Source: Phenylobacterium conjunctum (GTDB lineage Bacteria > Pseudomonadota > Alphaproteobacteria > Caulobacterales > Caulobacteraceae). From it: a stretch of 64,000 nt of DNA. A program made the position numbers and the translations under genes. The stretch covers positions 28,188-92,187 of the forward strand of contig NZ_JBHTLQ010000012.1 of the NCBI RefSeq assembly GCF_042679085.1, in the 5' to 3' direction. This document shows positions 8,011-16,955 of the stretch, one piece after another (the stretch's first letter is position 1; every line of letters begins with the position of its first letter). Below the pieces are notes generated by a model that was not told the DNA's origin, did no database searches, and saw nothing but the letters and a program-made list of their open reading frames with translations.

Positions 8011-9894
8011 ATGAGCCAACCCAAGGATGCGACATCGGCGACCCTCGCCGCCCAGGCCGCCCTGCTGGCCAGCCTGCCGGCGGAAGACGGCGTGGACTTC
8101 GAGCGGGCCCGCCGCGGCTTCATCGACACCCTGCCTGACGCCCGCGTCGAGACGGCGCGCGGCGGGGTCGCCTGGGACCTGTCGCCCTTCGATTTTCAGG
8201 GGGGCGGCGCCCCTGCCCCGGACACGGTCAATCCCAGCCTGTGGCGGTTGGCGCAGCTGAACCTGAACCATGGGCTCTACAAGGTGACCGAGGGCATCTA
8301 CCAGGTGCGCGGCTTCGACCTGTCCAACATCACCTTCGTGGAGGGAAATGAGGGCTTCATCGTCGTCGACCCCCTGACCTCGGCCGAGCCGGCCGCCGCC
8401 GCCCTGGCCCTGATGCGCAAGCACCGGGGCGACAAGCCGGTGAGCGCGGTGATCTACACCCACAGCCACGTGGACCACTATGGCGGGGTCAAGGGCGTGC
8501 TGACTGACGCCGACATCGCCGCCGGCGCCAGGATCATCGCCCCGGAGGGGTTCCTGGCCGAGGCGGTCAGCGAAAACGTCCTGGCCGGCAACGCCATGGG
8601 CCGCCGGGCCACCTACATGTACGGCGCCCTCCTGCACCGCGGCCCGCGCGGCCACGTCGATTCAGGCCTGGGCAAGGCGGTGTCCAGCGGCCAGGTGAAC
8701 CTGATCGCGCCGACCGAGAGCATCTCCAAGACCGGGACGCGCCTCACCCTGGATGGGGTCGAGATCGTCTTCCAGGTGACGCCAGGGACCGAGGCCCCGG
8801 CGGAGATGAACTTCTTCTTTCCCCGCCACCGCGCCCTGTGCATGGCCGAGAACTGCACCTGCCAGCTGCACAACCTCTATACGCCGCGCGGGGCGCAGGT
8901 GCGGGACGCCAAGGCCTGGAGCTTCTATATCGACGAGGCCATAGACCTGTTCGCCGACCAGTCCGAGGTGCTGTTCGCCAGCCACCACTGGCCGCGCTGG
9001 GGCAAGGCCGACCAGGTCGCCTTCCTGGAGAAGCAGAGCGACCTCTACAAGTTCATCCACGACCAGACCCTGCGGCTGGCCAATCACGGCCTGACGCCGC
9101 TGGAGATCGCCGAGCAGGTCAAGCTGCCGCCCAGCCTGGCCGACGAGTGGCACACCCGCAGCTACTACGGGACCATCAGCCACAACACCAAGGCGGTCTA
9201 TCAGCGCTATCTGGGCTGGTTCGACGGCAACCCGGCCAATCTGCACAAGCACCCGCCGGAGGCGGCGGCCAGGCGTTATGTGGACGCCATCGGCGGAGCG
9301 GACGCCGTCCTCGCCAAAGGCCGTGCAGCCTTCGACGCCGGCGACTATCGCTGGGTGGCGGAGCTGGTGAATCACCTGGTGTTCGCCGATCCGGACAATA
9401 TGGAGGCCCGCAATCTCCAGGCAGACGCCCTGGAGCAGCTGGGCTACCAGGCTGAATCCGGACCCTGGCGCGACTTCTACCTGACCGGCGCCCAGGAACT
9501 GCGGCTGGTGCGACCCAAGGCGACGACGCCTCGCCAAGGCGCGACCGGGCAGCTGCGCACCCTGCCCGCCGACCAACTGTTGGATTCGCTAAGCGTGCGG
9601 TTGAACGGCGACACCGTCGGCCGGGCTCAGCCGGCCATGCTGCTGACCTTCACGGACGCGGACGAGACCTTCAGCCTGAAGGTCCGCAATGGCGTCCTGC
9701 ACCATCGCCCGGCCAAGCCCAGCGAGACGGCGATCCGGCTGTCCCGCAACACCCTGGTGGACCTGGTGGTGGGCGACCGGACCCTGGAGGCTGCGGCGAC
9801 CGACGGCCTGATCGAAGGCGACGCCGCGCCGCTTAGCGAGCTGCTGGAGCAGCTCGACCGCTTCGACTTCTGGTTCGAGATCGTCCTGCCCTGA
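8011..9894 (+). CDS. Linear primary alkylsulfatase (SdsA1/BDS1-type metallo-beta-lactamase fold)
   Basis: I choose the ATG at 8011, preceded by a good ribosome site (ggagg about 6 bases upstream); the frame is open further up but without similarity. The 627-residue protein has the metallo-beta-lactamase metal motif THSHVDHYGG at residues 150-159, then a conserved MAENCTCQLHNLYTPRGAQ segment that supplies metal-binding Glu residues in alkylsulfatases, an all-helical dimerisation region (~380-520), and a C-terminal SCP2-like domain (~530-627). Known members hydrolyse sodium dodecyl sulfate and other primary alkyl sulfates. No signal peptide is visible, so it is probably cytoplasmic, unlike secreted SdsA1. 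It is divergent from yfgM. Confidence 0.9.
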   Translation: MSQPKDATSATLAAQAALLASLPAEDGVDFERARRGFIDTLPDARVETARGGVAWDLSPFDFQGGGAPAPDTVNPSLWRLAQLNLNHGLYKVTEGIYQVRGFDLSNITFVEGNEGFIVVDPLTSAEPAAAALALMRKHRGDKPVSAVIYTHSHVDHYGGVKGVLTDADIAAGARIIAPEGFLAEAVSENVLAGNAMGRRATYMYGALLHRGPRGHVDSGLGKAVSSGQVNLIAPTESISKTGTRLTLDGVEIVFQVTPGTEAPAEMNFFFPRHRALCMAENCTCQLHNLYTPRGAQVRDAKAWSFYIDEAIDLFADQSEVLFASHHWPRWGKADQVAFLEKQSDLYKFIHDQTLRLANHGLTPLEIAEQVKLPPSLADEWHTRSYYGTISHNTKAVYQRYLGWFDGNPANLHKHPPEAAARRYVDAIGGADAVLAKGRAAFDAGDYRWVAELVNHLVFADPDNMEARNLQADALEQLGYQAESGPWRDFYLTGAQELRLVRPKATTPRQGATGQLRTLPADQLLDSLSVRLNGDTVGRAQPAMLLTFTDADETFSLKVRNGVLHHRPAKPSETAIRLSRNTLVDLVVGDRTLEAAATDGLIEGDAAPLSELLEQLDRFDFWFEIVLP

Positions 9895-9904
9895 GGCGAA
9901 CGCC

Positions 9905-10738
9905 TCAGGTGTTGGCGGCCTTGGCGAAATAGATCTCCGCCGGCCCCGGGAACTTGCGGTCCCGGACGTCGGCGGCGTAGGCCGCCACGGCCTTGCTGAT
10001 CTCGCCGCGCAGGTCACCGTAGCGGCGCACGAACTTCGGCGTCCAGTCGAACAGGCCCAGCATGTCGTCGGTCACCAGGATCTGGCCGTCACAGCCGGCC
10101 GAGGCGCCGATGCCGATGGTCGGCACGTCCACCGCCTGGGTGATCTCGCGCGCCAGGCCCTCGGCCACGCCCTCCACAACCAGGGCGAAGGCGCCGGCGG
10201 CCGCGGTGGCCTTGGCTTCCGACAGGATCCGAGCGCGCTCCTCGACTTCGCGGCCCTTGGCCTTGAAGCCGCCATCGACCAGCACCGCCTGGGGGCGCAG
10301 GCCCACATGGCCCATCACCGGGATCCCGCGCTTGACCAGGTATTCGACCGTCTCGACGACGGTCTCCCCGCTTTCGACCTTCACCGCCTGGGCGCCGGTC
10401 TCCTTCATCAGCCGGGCCGCATTGGCGTAGGCCACCTCCGGCGCGCCTTCGTAGGAGCCGAAGGGCATGTCGACCACGACCATGGCCTTGCGCGAGGTGC
10501 GCATGACCGCCTGACCGTGCAGGATCATCATTTCCAGGGTCACGCCCACGGTATTGGGCAGGCCATGGACCACCATGCCCAGGCTGTCGCCCACCAACAG
10601 CAGGTCGCAGTGGTCATCCAGCAGTTCGGCCATCGGCGCCGTATAGGCGGTCAGGCAGACGATGGGCACGCCGCCCTTGCGCACGGCGATGTCCGGCGCG
10701 GCGAGACGCCGAACCGTTTCCTGGCGATGGCTGGACAT
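9905..10738 (-). CDS. panB: 3-methyl-2-oxobutanoate hydroxymethyltransferase
   Basis: First enzyme of pantothenate (vitamin B5/CoA) synthesis: ketoisovalerate plus methylene-tetrahydrofolate gives ketopantoate. With the ATG at 10738 the protein is 277 residues, the usual length; earlier in-frame codons add a non-homologous stretch. Signature segments: CLTAYTAPMAELLDDH, LLVGDSLGMVVHGLPNTVGVT with the Mg-binding Asp, VVDMPFGSYEG, GIPVMGHVGLRPQ and IGIGASAGCDGQILVTDDMLG. Another CoA gene, coaD, lies near 47 kb. It follows the two ECF cassettes on the same strand with two bases between, so it may be read from their transcripts. Confidence 0.96.
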   Translation of the reverse strand: MSSHRQETVRRLAAPDIAVRKGGVPIVCLTAYTAPMAELLDDHCDLLLVGDSLGMVVHGLPNTVGVTLEMMILHGQAVMRTSRKAMVVVDMPFGSYEGAPEVAYANAARLMKETGAQAVKVESGETVVETVEYLVKRGIPVMGHVGLRPQAVLVDGGFKAKGREVEERARILSEAKATAAAGAFALVVEGVAEGLAREITQAVDVPTIGIGASAGCDGQILVTDDMLGLFDWTPKFVRRYGDLRGEISKAVAAYAADVRDRKFPGPAEIYFAKAANT

Positions 10739-10740
10739 GA

Positions 10741-11121
10741 CTAAATCTCCTCGATGACCCGAGTGAGCACAAAGCCCATGGCGACAACCGCCAGGGCGGA
10801 GGCGACCCAAACCACAGCCCAATCGGACTGCACAAGCGACAACAGGTCGAAACTCGGCCGGACCTGGGCGATTCCGGCTTCAATCGCCTTGGTTGAGCCG
10901 TGGGACACGGTTTCAACCCGATCCAGGACGCTGGACATCACCAGCTGGCTCACACCCACCAGCCCCCCCACGACGCCGGCGCAGCCGATCATCCAGCGGC
11001 GCATGATCCAGCCGCGGTTGAGCTTGCTCTCCACCCGCTGGGCGAAGGCTTCGGAGTCCGGGAAATAGGGCGGGTCGGCGAACTGCCGCTCAAGGCTCCG
11101 CTCGAAGTCGAGTTCAGCCAT
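10741..11121 (-). CDS. Small two-helix membrane protein of ECF cassette 2 (possible anti-sigma factor)
   Basis: A 126-residue protein starting at the ATG at 11121, which overlaps the sigma gene by 8 bases. The N-terminal ~40 residues are cytosolic and charged (ADPPYFPDSEAFAQRVESKL), followed by membrane helices at about 43-63 and 101-120. The N-terminal stretch resembles that of the protein at 12209-12508 (acidic/Pro-rich, then an aromatic-Gln-Val-Leu-Arg pattern), so these are probable paralogues. Position directly after an ECF sigma gene and the membrane topology suggest an anti-sigma or accessory role; I see no zinc HxxxCxxC motif, so this is inference. Confidence 0.7.
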   Translation of the reverse strand: MAELDFERSLERQFADPPYFPDSEAFAQRVESKLNRGWIMRRWMIGCAGVVGGLVGVSQLVMSSVLDRVETVSHGSTKAIEAGIAQVRPSFDLLSLVQSDWAVVWVASALAVVAMGFVLTRVIEEI

Positions 11122-11692
11122 TGCCCCGCCTCCCCTCAACTGCGCCGTCAGCCGGCGCCAATCGCGTTCTGAGCCTGTCCAGACCACGTTTGACATGGGA
11201 CTTCACCGTTCCAAGCGGCAGATTTAAGGCCTCTGCGGCCTCGGCGTGGGACAGACCCGCGCCATAACACATAGTGACGCACAGCCGTTCTGCAGCCCCC
11301 AGGGCCTTGAGGGCTTCGTCCAGATCGATGCGCTGGGCCGCGTCCGGTCCGGCCTGGACCTCATCAGCCTCCTCGGCCTCGAGGGCCAGGCTGGCGAGAC
11401 GGCGTTCCCGCTGCAGGCGGCGCAGGTACTGGCGCGCGGCGATCCGCTTCACCCAGCCGGCGAAGGCGCCCTCGCCACGGTATTCGGCGATGCCCTCGAA
11501 GGCGGCCAGGAAGGCGTCCTGTGCGGTGTCGTCGGCTTCGCTGGGCGCGGCGCCCATCCGACGCAGCAGGCCGCGCACCGCTGATCCATGACGCCGGACC
11601 AGCTCACCGAAGGCGCCGCGATCTCCCGTCGCCGCCAGGGTGGCCAGCTCCACGTCGTGGAGGCTCGCGAGCCTGTGTTGAGAGCCCGTCAT
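11114..11692 (-). CDS. ECF (sigma-70 family, group 4) RNA polymerase sigma factor, cassette 2
   Basis: A 192-residue ECF sigma factor. Region 2 spans about residues 22-90, with the DDTAQDAFLAAFEGIAEYRG core and FAGWVKRIAARQYLRR promoter-melting and -10 reading helix. Region 4 is at about 125-175, with AGLSHAEAAEALNLPLGTVK as the -35-reading helix-turn-helix. Its region 4 is almost identical to the sigma factor at 12495-13055 (LNLPLGTVKSHV in both). It is preceded by a DUF6249-like membrane protein (26 bases) and overlaps the following small membrane gene by 8 bases. Target genes are unknown; autoregulation is likely. Confidence 0.92.
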   Translation of the reverse strand: MTGSQHRLASLHDVELATLAATGDRGAFGELVRRHGSAVRGLLRRMGAAPSEADDTAQDAFLAAFEGIAEYRGEGAFAGWVKRIAARQYLRRLQRERRLASLALEAEEADEVQAGPDAAQRIDLDEALKALGAAERLCVTMCYGAGLSHAEAAEALNLPLGTVKSHVKRGLDRLRTRLAPADGAVEGRRGNG

Positions 11693-11717
11693 TGGGCTTG
11701 CTCCCCCTAGAGCAGGA

Positions 11718-12095
11718 TTACTTGTGGTCGCGCCCGAAGAACGACATCACGACGAAGGCCAGACCGATGAAGCCTGGGAAGGCCGCAACACCCAGCATCG
11801 GGTAGAACGCGTCCGGCTCCTCGAAGCTGGTCGCAAAGCCCAGGGCGGCGAAGCCCAGCGCCACGCCCAGCCAGATGATCCCGACCCGCAGGTCGCGCTG
11901 GGGCGACGGCTTCGGCTTGACCTTCACATCGGCGGTCATGGCCGTGATCACCTCCGGCGGCAGGGGCTGGCCCTTCTCGATGGCGGCGCGCAGCGTGTCC
12001 TGCAGCTTCTGCCGTTCCTGGCTGCGCAGGTAGTTGGGCACGATGATGATTGCGGCGATCATCGCGAAGAACGCGATAGGCACGAGGATTTCCAT
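11718..12095 (-). CDS. DUF6249-like membrane protein, cassette 2
   Basis: A 125-residue protein with an N-terminal membrane helix (about 3-22), a cytosolic amphipathic stretch (SQERQKLQDTLRAAIEKGQP) ending in a Pro-Pro-Glu motif at 46-48, a basic linker, and two more membrane helices (about 70-90 and 98-120). The same order (helix, amphipathic segment, G-Q/K-x-x-P-P-E, two helices) occurs in the protein at 13055-13510, so both are probably members of the DUF6249 family. Function unknown. As first gene of an ECF sigma cassette it may sense the membrane signal or be a target of the sigma factor (inference). Confidence 0.75.
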   Translation of the reverse strand: MEILVPIAFFAMIAAIIIVPNYLRSQERQKLQDTLRAAIEKGQPLPPEVITAMTADVKVKPKPSPQRDLRVGIIWLGVALGFAALGFATSFEEPDAFYPMLGVAAFPGFIGLAFVVMSFFGRDHK

Positions 12096-12167
12096 CCGGG
12101 TCTCCTTCTCTCGATGGCGGGCCTTGTCGCCCGTCTATGCCAGGAAAGAGGCGCGCCGCAGCGTCTA

Positions 12168-12174
12168 TGGATGC
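12168..12174 (-). promoter_or_regulatory. GCATCCA motif upstream of ECF cassette 2 (candidate -35)
   Basis: On the minus strand the heptamer GCATCCA lies 73-79 bases upstream of the first gene of cassette 2. The same heptamer lies 71-77 bases upstream of cassette 1. Equal position ahead of two paralogous sigma cassettes suggests an ECF promoter -35 element. No clear shared -10 was found, so this stays tentative. Confidence 0.35.
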
Positions 12175-12208
12175 AACGGAACGCGTGAATTCTTCGTCAT
12201 GTTCGCGC

Positions 12209-12508
12209 TTAGAGGCGCGACCACCCAAACCGCCCCGAAGCGGCGACAGCCAGCAACAGGGCCAGGCTTCCCACGATCGCGGCCGGCGCAAGGCCCAGGG
12301 CCAGGCTTTCCAGCACGCTGGAAAGATGCGGCCACACCCGCCACAGCGCGACGGCCCCGATCAGGCAGGCGCCCGCCAGCCAGGCCAGGTCCAGCAACAG
12401 GGCCCGACGCGCCAGGCGCTCGAACACCTGTGCGGTGAAGGCCGGATCGCGGGGCGGCGGGGCGTCAGCGGCGAACAGGTCCTGGAGACGTTCGTCAGCG
12501 GTCGGCAT
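12209..12508 (-). CDS. Small two-helix membrane protein of ECF cassette 1 (possible anti-sigma factor)
   Basis: A 99-residue protein starting at the ATG at 12508, inside the 3' end of the sigma gene (14-base overlap). Its N-terminal 35 residues (RLQDLFAADAPPPRDPAFTA, then QVFERLARR) are cytosolic, followed by membrane helices at about 37-57 and 68-90. The N-terminal pattern, an acidic/Pro-rich stretch then a helix with Val-Phe/Glu-x-Leu-x-Arg, resembles the counterpart in cassette 2. No zinc-binding anti-sigma motif is visible. Anti-sigma function is inferred only from position and topology. It is the last gene of cassette 1. Confidence 0.7.
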   Translation of the reverse strand: MPTADERLQDLFAADAPPPRDPAFTAQVFERLARRALLLDLAWLAGACLIGAVALWRVWPHLSSVLESLALGLAPAAIVGSLALLLAVAASGRFGWSRL

Positions 12509-13055
12509 CGGCGCGGTCCTCCTGGTTCTGTTCGGCCCCAAGCGCGGCCAGCAACTTCGCCCGGCCTCGCGTCACATGGGATTTCACCGTCCCCAACGGC
12601 AAATTCAAGGCCTGGGCGGCTTCGGCGTGGCTGAAATCCGCCGCCAGGCAAAGGGCCACGCACGCCCTCTGCTCCAGAGGCAGATCCGACATCGCCCGGT
12701 CGAGGGCCAGCCGGTCCTCCTCCTGCGGCGACTGGGCCGCCGGACGCCCCTCTGCATAGGCGGCCTCGCGCTGGCGGGCGCGGCGGTCTGAGCGCAGGGC
12801 GGTCAGGGCCTTGTTGTAGCCAATCCCGCAGAGCCAGGCCCGGACATTGGCGCCCGGCTCCAGCTTTCCGATCCGGCTCCAGGCGACCAGAAACGTCTCC
12901 TGGGCCAGGTCGTCGGCCAGGGCCCAGTCCCGGCAGGCCCGTCGCAGAAAGGCGCGAAGGGCCTGCTGGTGCCGCTCCACCAGCCGCGCGAACGCCTGGC
13001 TGGAGCCTTGGGCGGCGGCCCCGACCAGGTCTGCGTCGAGGCCCTGGGGCTCCAT
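12495..13055 (-). CDS. ECF (sigma-70 family, group 4) RNA polymerase sigma factor, cassette 1
   Basis: A 186-residue ECF sigma factor. Region 2 at about residues 20-90 has WALADDLAQETFLVAWSRIG and VRAWLCGIGYNKALTALR; region 4 at about 120-172 has ACVALCLAADFSHAEAAQAL followed by NLPLGTVKSHVTRGRAKLL. It is paralogous to the sigma factor at 11114-11692, most clearly in region 4. Its ATG shares a base with the stop of the upstream membrane gene (TGATG), indicating coupled translation, and its 3' end overlaps the next gene by 14 bases. Regulon unknown. Confidence 0.92.
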   Translation of the reverse strand: MEPQGLDADLVGAAAQGSSQAFARLVERHQQALRAFLRRACRDWALADDLAQETFLVAWSRIGKLEPGANVRAWLCGIGYNKALTALRSDRRARQREAAYAEGRPAAQSPQEEDRLALDRAMSDLPLEQRACVALCLAADFSHAEAAQALNLPLGTVKSHVTRGRAKLLAALGAEQNQEDRADADR

Positions 13056-13510
13056 CAGTCGCGGTCCGGCCCGCGGCGGAACATCGACCCCATCAGGGCC
13101 AAGGCCAGGTTGCCGGCGGCGACACAGGTCAGGATCACGGCGACAAAGCGAAAGGCGCCCGAGGCGTCAGGCAGGTAGCCCATCTGGACGCCGATCCAGA
13201 AGCCGGCGGCCACCGTGCCCACCGACACCGCCACGCGCCAATTGCGCTCCGGCCCCCAGCGGTAATAGCGACGCCAGGCGCGGCGGGCGTAGCGGTCGCC
13301 GTAGAAGTCCTCCGGCGGCGGGGGCGGATAGTCGCCCTGGGCGCGGCGCAGCAACTCCGGCGGCGGCTCCTTGCCTTGGGCGGTGTAGGTCTTGATCAGG
13401 TCGATGGTGTCACGGCTGCGCTGATAGCTCAGCCAGCGGTCCCAGGCCCCGAACACAAAAAAGCCGATCGGAAAGATCAGCCACCAGTACCTGAACCAGA
13501 AGTCTTCCAT
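13055..13510 (-). CDS. DUF6249-like membrane protein, cassette 1
   Basis: A 151-residue protein: aromatic N terminus with a membrane helix at about 5-24, an amphipathic helix (SRDTIDLIKTYTAQGKEPPP) that includes the Gly-Lys-x-x-Pro-Pro-Glu motif shared with the cassette 2 protein, a Tyr/Pro/Arg-rich linker (DYPPPPPEDFYGDRYARRAW), and two further helices at about 92-110 and 117-140. It is larger than its paralogue because of the linker. First gene of the cassette, sharing one base with the sigma gene. Function unknown; the linked sigma suggests a signalling or target role. Confidence 0.72.
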   Translation of the reverse strand: MEDFWFRYWWLIFPIGFFVFGAWDRWLSYQRSRDTIDLIKTYTAQGKEPPPELLRRAQGDYPPPPPEDFYGDRYARRAWRRYYRWGPERNWRVAVSVGTVAAGFWIGVQMGYLPDASGAFRFVAVILTCVAAGNLALALMGSMFRRGPDRD

Positions 13511-13580
13511 GGCGGTCTCCAGGAGATCCGGCAGGGATCATTCCCTGCTTTCACCCCCTAGTCGCCGCCGAGCCTGCGCC

Positions 13581-13587
13581 TGGATGC
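13581..13587 (-). promoter_or_regulatory. GCATCCA motif upstream of ECF cassette 1 (candidate -35)
   Basis: Minus-strand GCATCCA located 71-77 bases before the first start codon of cassette 1, matching the motif and spacing ahead of cassette 2. It may be the -35 hexamer recognised by one or both sigma factors. The -10 region is not evident. Confidence 0.35.
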
Positions 13588-13607
13588 GGGCGTACGCAAA
13601 AGAGTTC

Positions 13608-13637
13608 GCGGGCGGCCCGGGGAGACGGGCCGCCCGC
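13608..13637 (-). terminator. Rho-independent terminator after the aldehyde dehydrogenase gene
   Basis: Perfect 12-bp inverted repeat (arms 13608-13619 and 13626-13637, GCGGGCGGCCCG and its complement) with a 6-base loop, starting 9 bases after the aldehyde dehydrogenase stop. On the minus strand it is followed by a short T-rich run (CTCTTTT). It separates this gene from ECF cassette 1 downstream. Confidence 0.75.
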
Positions 13638-13645
13638 TTGAGCCC

Positions 13646-15163
<1,518 letters not shown>

Positions 15164-15325
15164 GGGAGTTCCTCCGTGGACCTGTTGCGGGACGGGCCCT
15201 GCGCCCGGTCTTCTCGCTTTCACAAAGGAGGCGGCGCACGCTGGCATGTGGTCAACGCCTGGAACCCTGCGTCACAGGGCGATGCGTGAGAATTCGCGAG
15301 CGATCTTGTCAGTTTTCGGCTAGCG

Positions 15326-15344
15326 TCGACGCAAACTACGACAG
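15326..15344. promoter_or_regulatory. Degenerate second copy of the palindromic operator
   Basis: A 19-base site centred at 15335 that matches the perfect palindrome at 15356-15374 at 13 of 19 positions (core CGCAA, A, then CGACA conserved). The two centres are 30 bases apart, about three helical turns, so bound dimers would sit on the same face of the DNA. Probably a weaker binding site for the adjacent regulator; inference. Confidence 0.4.
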
Positions 15345-15355
15345 GTAGTTATTGA

Positions 15356-15374
15356 GTGTCGCAAATTGCGACAC
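15356..15374. promoter_or_regulatory. Perfect palindrome, candidate operator of the GAF-Fis regulator
   Basis: GTGTCGCAA, a single A, then TTGCGACAC: perfect 9-bp arms around one base. It lies 15 bases before the regulator's ATG and about 190 bases before the divergent aldehyde dehydrogenase start. A Fis-type helix-turn-helix dimer is expected to read such a short-spaced palindrome, so autoregulation and control of the dehydrogenase are both plausible. Confidence 0.6.
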
Positions 15375-15389
15375 AGGGAAGGTGACGCG

Positions 15390-16460
15390 ATGGTCGAGGC
15401 GATCCAGCCGTCAGCACAGTCTGCGCGTGCAGAGTTCTTCGCGCGCGGCCAGATTCCACACGACAGGGTTGGGCAACCGATTCTGCGCGCCTGGCTTCGA
15501 TGCGCGGACATGGGCCTGGATCATGCCCGGCCGCCCGAGGTCGAGCCGCCGGAAGCCGCCAACATCCGCGAGCTGTGCGAACGGCATGAGCGCCTGCGCC
15601 GCCTGTGCCGCCCGGAACTGGACGCCCTGAACGCAGAGGCGCGCGAGACCGGCGGCATCGCCATCCTGACCAATGCTGAGGGCGTGGTGCTCGACGCCTT
15701 CGGGGATTCCAGCTTCGCCGGCCGCGCCGCCGAGGTCGCCCTGCGGCCCGGGATCGCCTGGAACGAGACCGCCATGGGCGCCAACGCCATCGGCGCCGCC
15801 CTGGCCGAACGCCGGGCCGTCGCCGTACACGGCGGGGAACACTACTACGACGCTCACGGCATCCTGAGCTGCGCCGCCGCGCCGATCCTCGACCCCCGGG
15901 GCGCGGTCGTGGGCGTTCTGGACCTGTCGGCCCATGCGGACATGCAGCGGCTCCACGCGCTCGGGCTGGTCCGTCTGGCGGTGGAGCAGATCGAGCACCG
16001 CTTCTTTGCCGGCGGCATCGAGGGGGCCAGCGTTCTCCGCTTCCACACTGAAGCCGCCCTGGTCGGCGCCGCGCGCGAAGGCGTACTGGTGTTTGACGAA
16101 GACCATCGACTGATCGGCGCCAACCGCCGGGGCCTGTCCATGCTGCGCCAGGACTGGAGCGCCCTCGACGTCACCACCTTCGCCGACCTGTTCGAGACCG
16201 CGCCGGACCTGGGTGGGGATCTGAAGGAGTGGCGCGCCCACGATGGCGGCCGGTTCCACGGCGTGATGCGCCCCCCGGCGTCTGCGCCCTCCGCCCCCGC
16301 CGCCGCGCCGGCGGCCCGGACGCTGGAAGATGCGGAGTTGGCCATGATGCGGGCCGCCCTGGAGGCCTGCGGCGGCAATGTCAGCGCCGCTGCGCGCCAG
16401 CTGGGCGTCCACCGCAGCACCCTTTATCGCCGGGTGTTCGGGCCGGACCAGGCGAACTGA
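15390..16460 (+). CDS. GAF-domain, Fis-type helix-turn-helix regulator (AcoR-like, no AAA+ domain)
   Basis: A 356-residue protein with the ATG at 15390 (ribosome site ggaaggtg). The N-terminal part (about 1-210) resembles the sensory half of AcoR-type activators, with a GAF-like core (GIAILTNAEGVVLDAFGDSS, PGIAWNETAMGANAIG, AAPILDPRGAVVGVLDLS). A PAS-like segment (~220-270) follows, then an Ala/Pro linker and a C-terminal Fis helix-turn-helix (GNVSAAARQLGVHRSTLYRR). The central sigma-54-contacting AAA+ domain of true AcoR (about 240 residues, GAFTGA motif) is missing, so it cannot act as a canonical sigma-54 activator. It is divergent from the aldehyde dehydrogenase and probably regulates it. 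Confidence 0.85.
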   Translation: MVEAIQPSAQSARAEFFARGQIPHDRVGQPILRAWLRCADMGLDHARPPEVEPPEAANIRELCERHERLRRLCRPELDALNAEARETGGIAILTNAEGVVLDAFGDSSFAGRAAEVALRPGIAWNETAMGANAIGAALAERRAVAVHGGEHYYDAHGILSCAAAPILDPRGAVVGVLDLSAHADMQRLHALGLVRLAVEQIEHRFFAGGIEGASVLRFHTEAALVGAAREGVLVFDEDHRLIGANRRGLSMLRQDWSALDVTTFADLFETAPDLGGDLKEWRAHDGGRFHGVMRPPASAPSAPAAAPAARTLEDAELAMMRAALEACGGNVSAAARQLGVHRSTLYRRVFGPDQAN

Positions 16461-16811
16461 TCAGCCCAGGGCGGCGGCGTAGTCCTGGGGCTTGAAGCCC
16501 ACCAGCAGCCGGTCGCCGAGATCGAGCACCGGGCGCTTGATCATCGAGGGCTGGGCCAGCATCAGCCGGATCGCCTTGGCCTCATCGAGGTCGGCCTTGT
16601 CAGCGTCCGGCAGCTTGCGGAAGGTCGTGCTGGCGGTGTTCAGCAACACCTTCCAGCCGACCTTGCCGGCCCAGACCTCCAGGGTCGGCTGATCGATCCC
16701 CTCGACCTTGTAGTCGTGGAAGCGGACGGCGACGCCGTGGTCATCCAGCCAGGTGCGCGCCTTCTTCATCGTGTCGCACGCCTTGATCCCGTAGATCGTC
16801 GCCTGGCCCAT
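16461..16811 (-). CDS. ArsC/Spx-family (YffB-like) thioredoxin-fold protein
   Basis: A 116-residue protein from the ATG at 16811, chosen because a ggagg site lies 7 bases before it; a further in-frame ATG upstream overlaps that site. It begins ATIYGIKACDTMKKARTWL, with one Cys at residue 12 and no second Cys for a CxxC pair. Family motifs FRKLP and SMIKRPVLD follow. This fits the ArsC/YffB group, whose members are glutathione-dependent thiol reductases or of unknown role; arsenate reduction is not supported by context. Its stop abuts that of the convergent GAF-Fis regulator. Confidence 0.85.
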   Translation of the reverse strand: MGQATIYGIKACDTMKKARTWLDDHGVAVRFHDYKVEGIDQPTLEVWAGKVGWKVLLNTASTTFRKLPDADKADLDEAKAIRLMLAQPSMIKRPVLDLGDRLLVGFKPQDYAAALG

Positions 16812-16955
16812 GTCGCCCTCCATTCGAGGCGATCTCCTTGCCAGGATTCGCCGCCTCACCGTGCTTCAGGCATGGACAAGTCTTGATCAGACGCCCATTT
16901 CAAAGCTCCCGAACATCCGGCGCATCTCGCGCCGCCTAGTCCGAAGAGAAGACCC

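Noticed and set aside
12175..12200. GGAAC and CGTC on the plus strand upstream of ECF cassette 2, as an ECF promoter
   Set aside because: The spacing is 12 bases, not the usual 16-17, and it points away from the cassette.
15221..15325. Sigma-54 promoter for the aldehyde dehydrogenase
   Set aside because: No TGG/GC pair at the required 10-base separation was found on the minus strand, and the linked regulator lacks the AAA+ domain.
16812..16955. Attenuator or leader peptide before ilvD
   Set aside because: No run of Leu/Val/Ile codons or alternative hairpins could be recognised.
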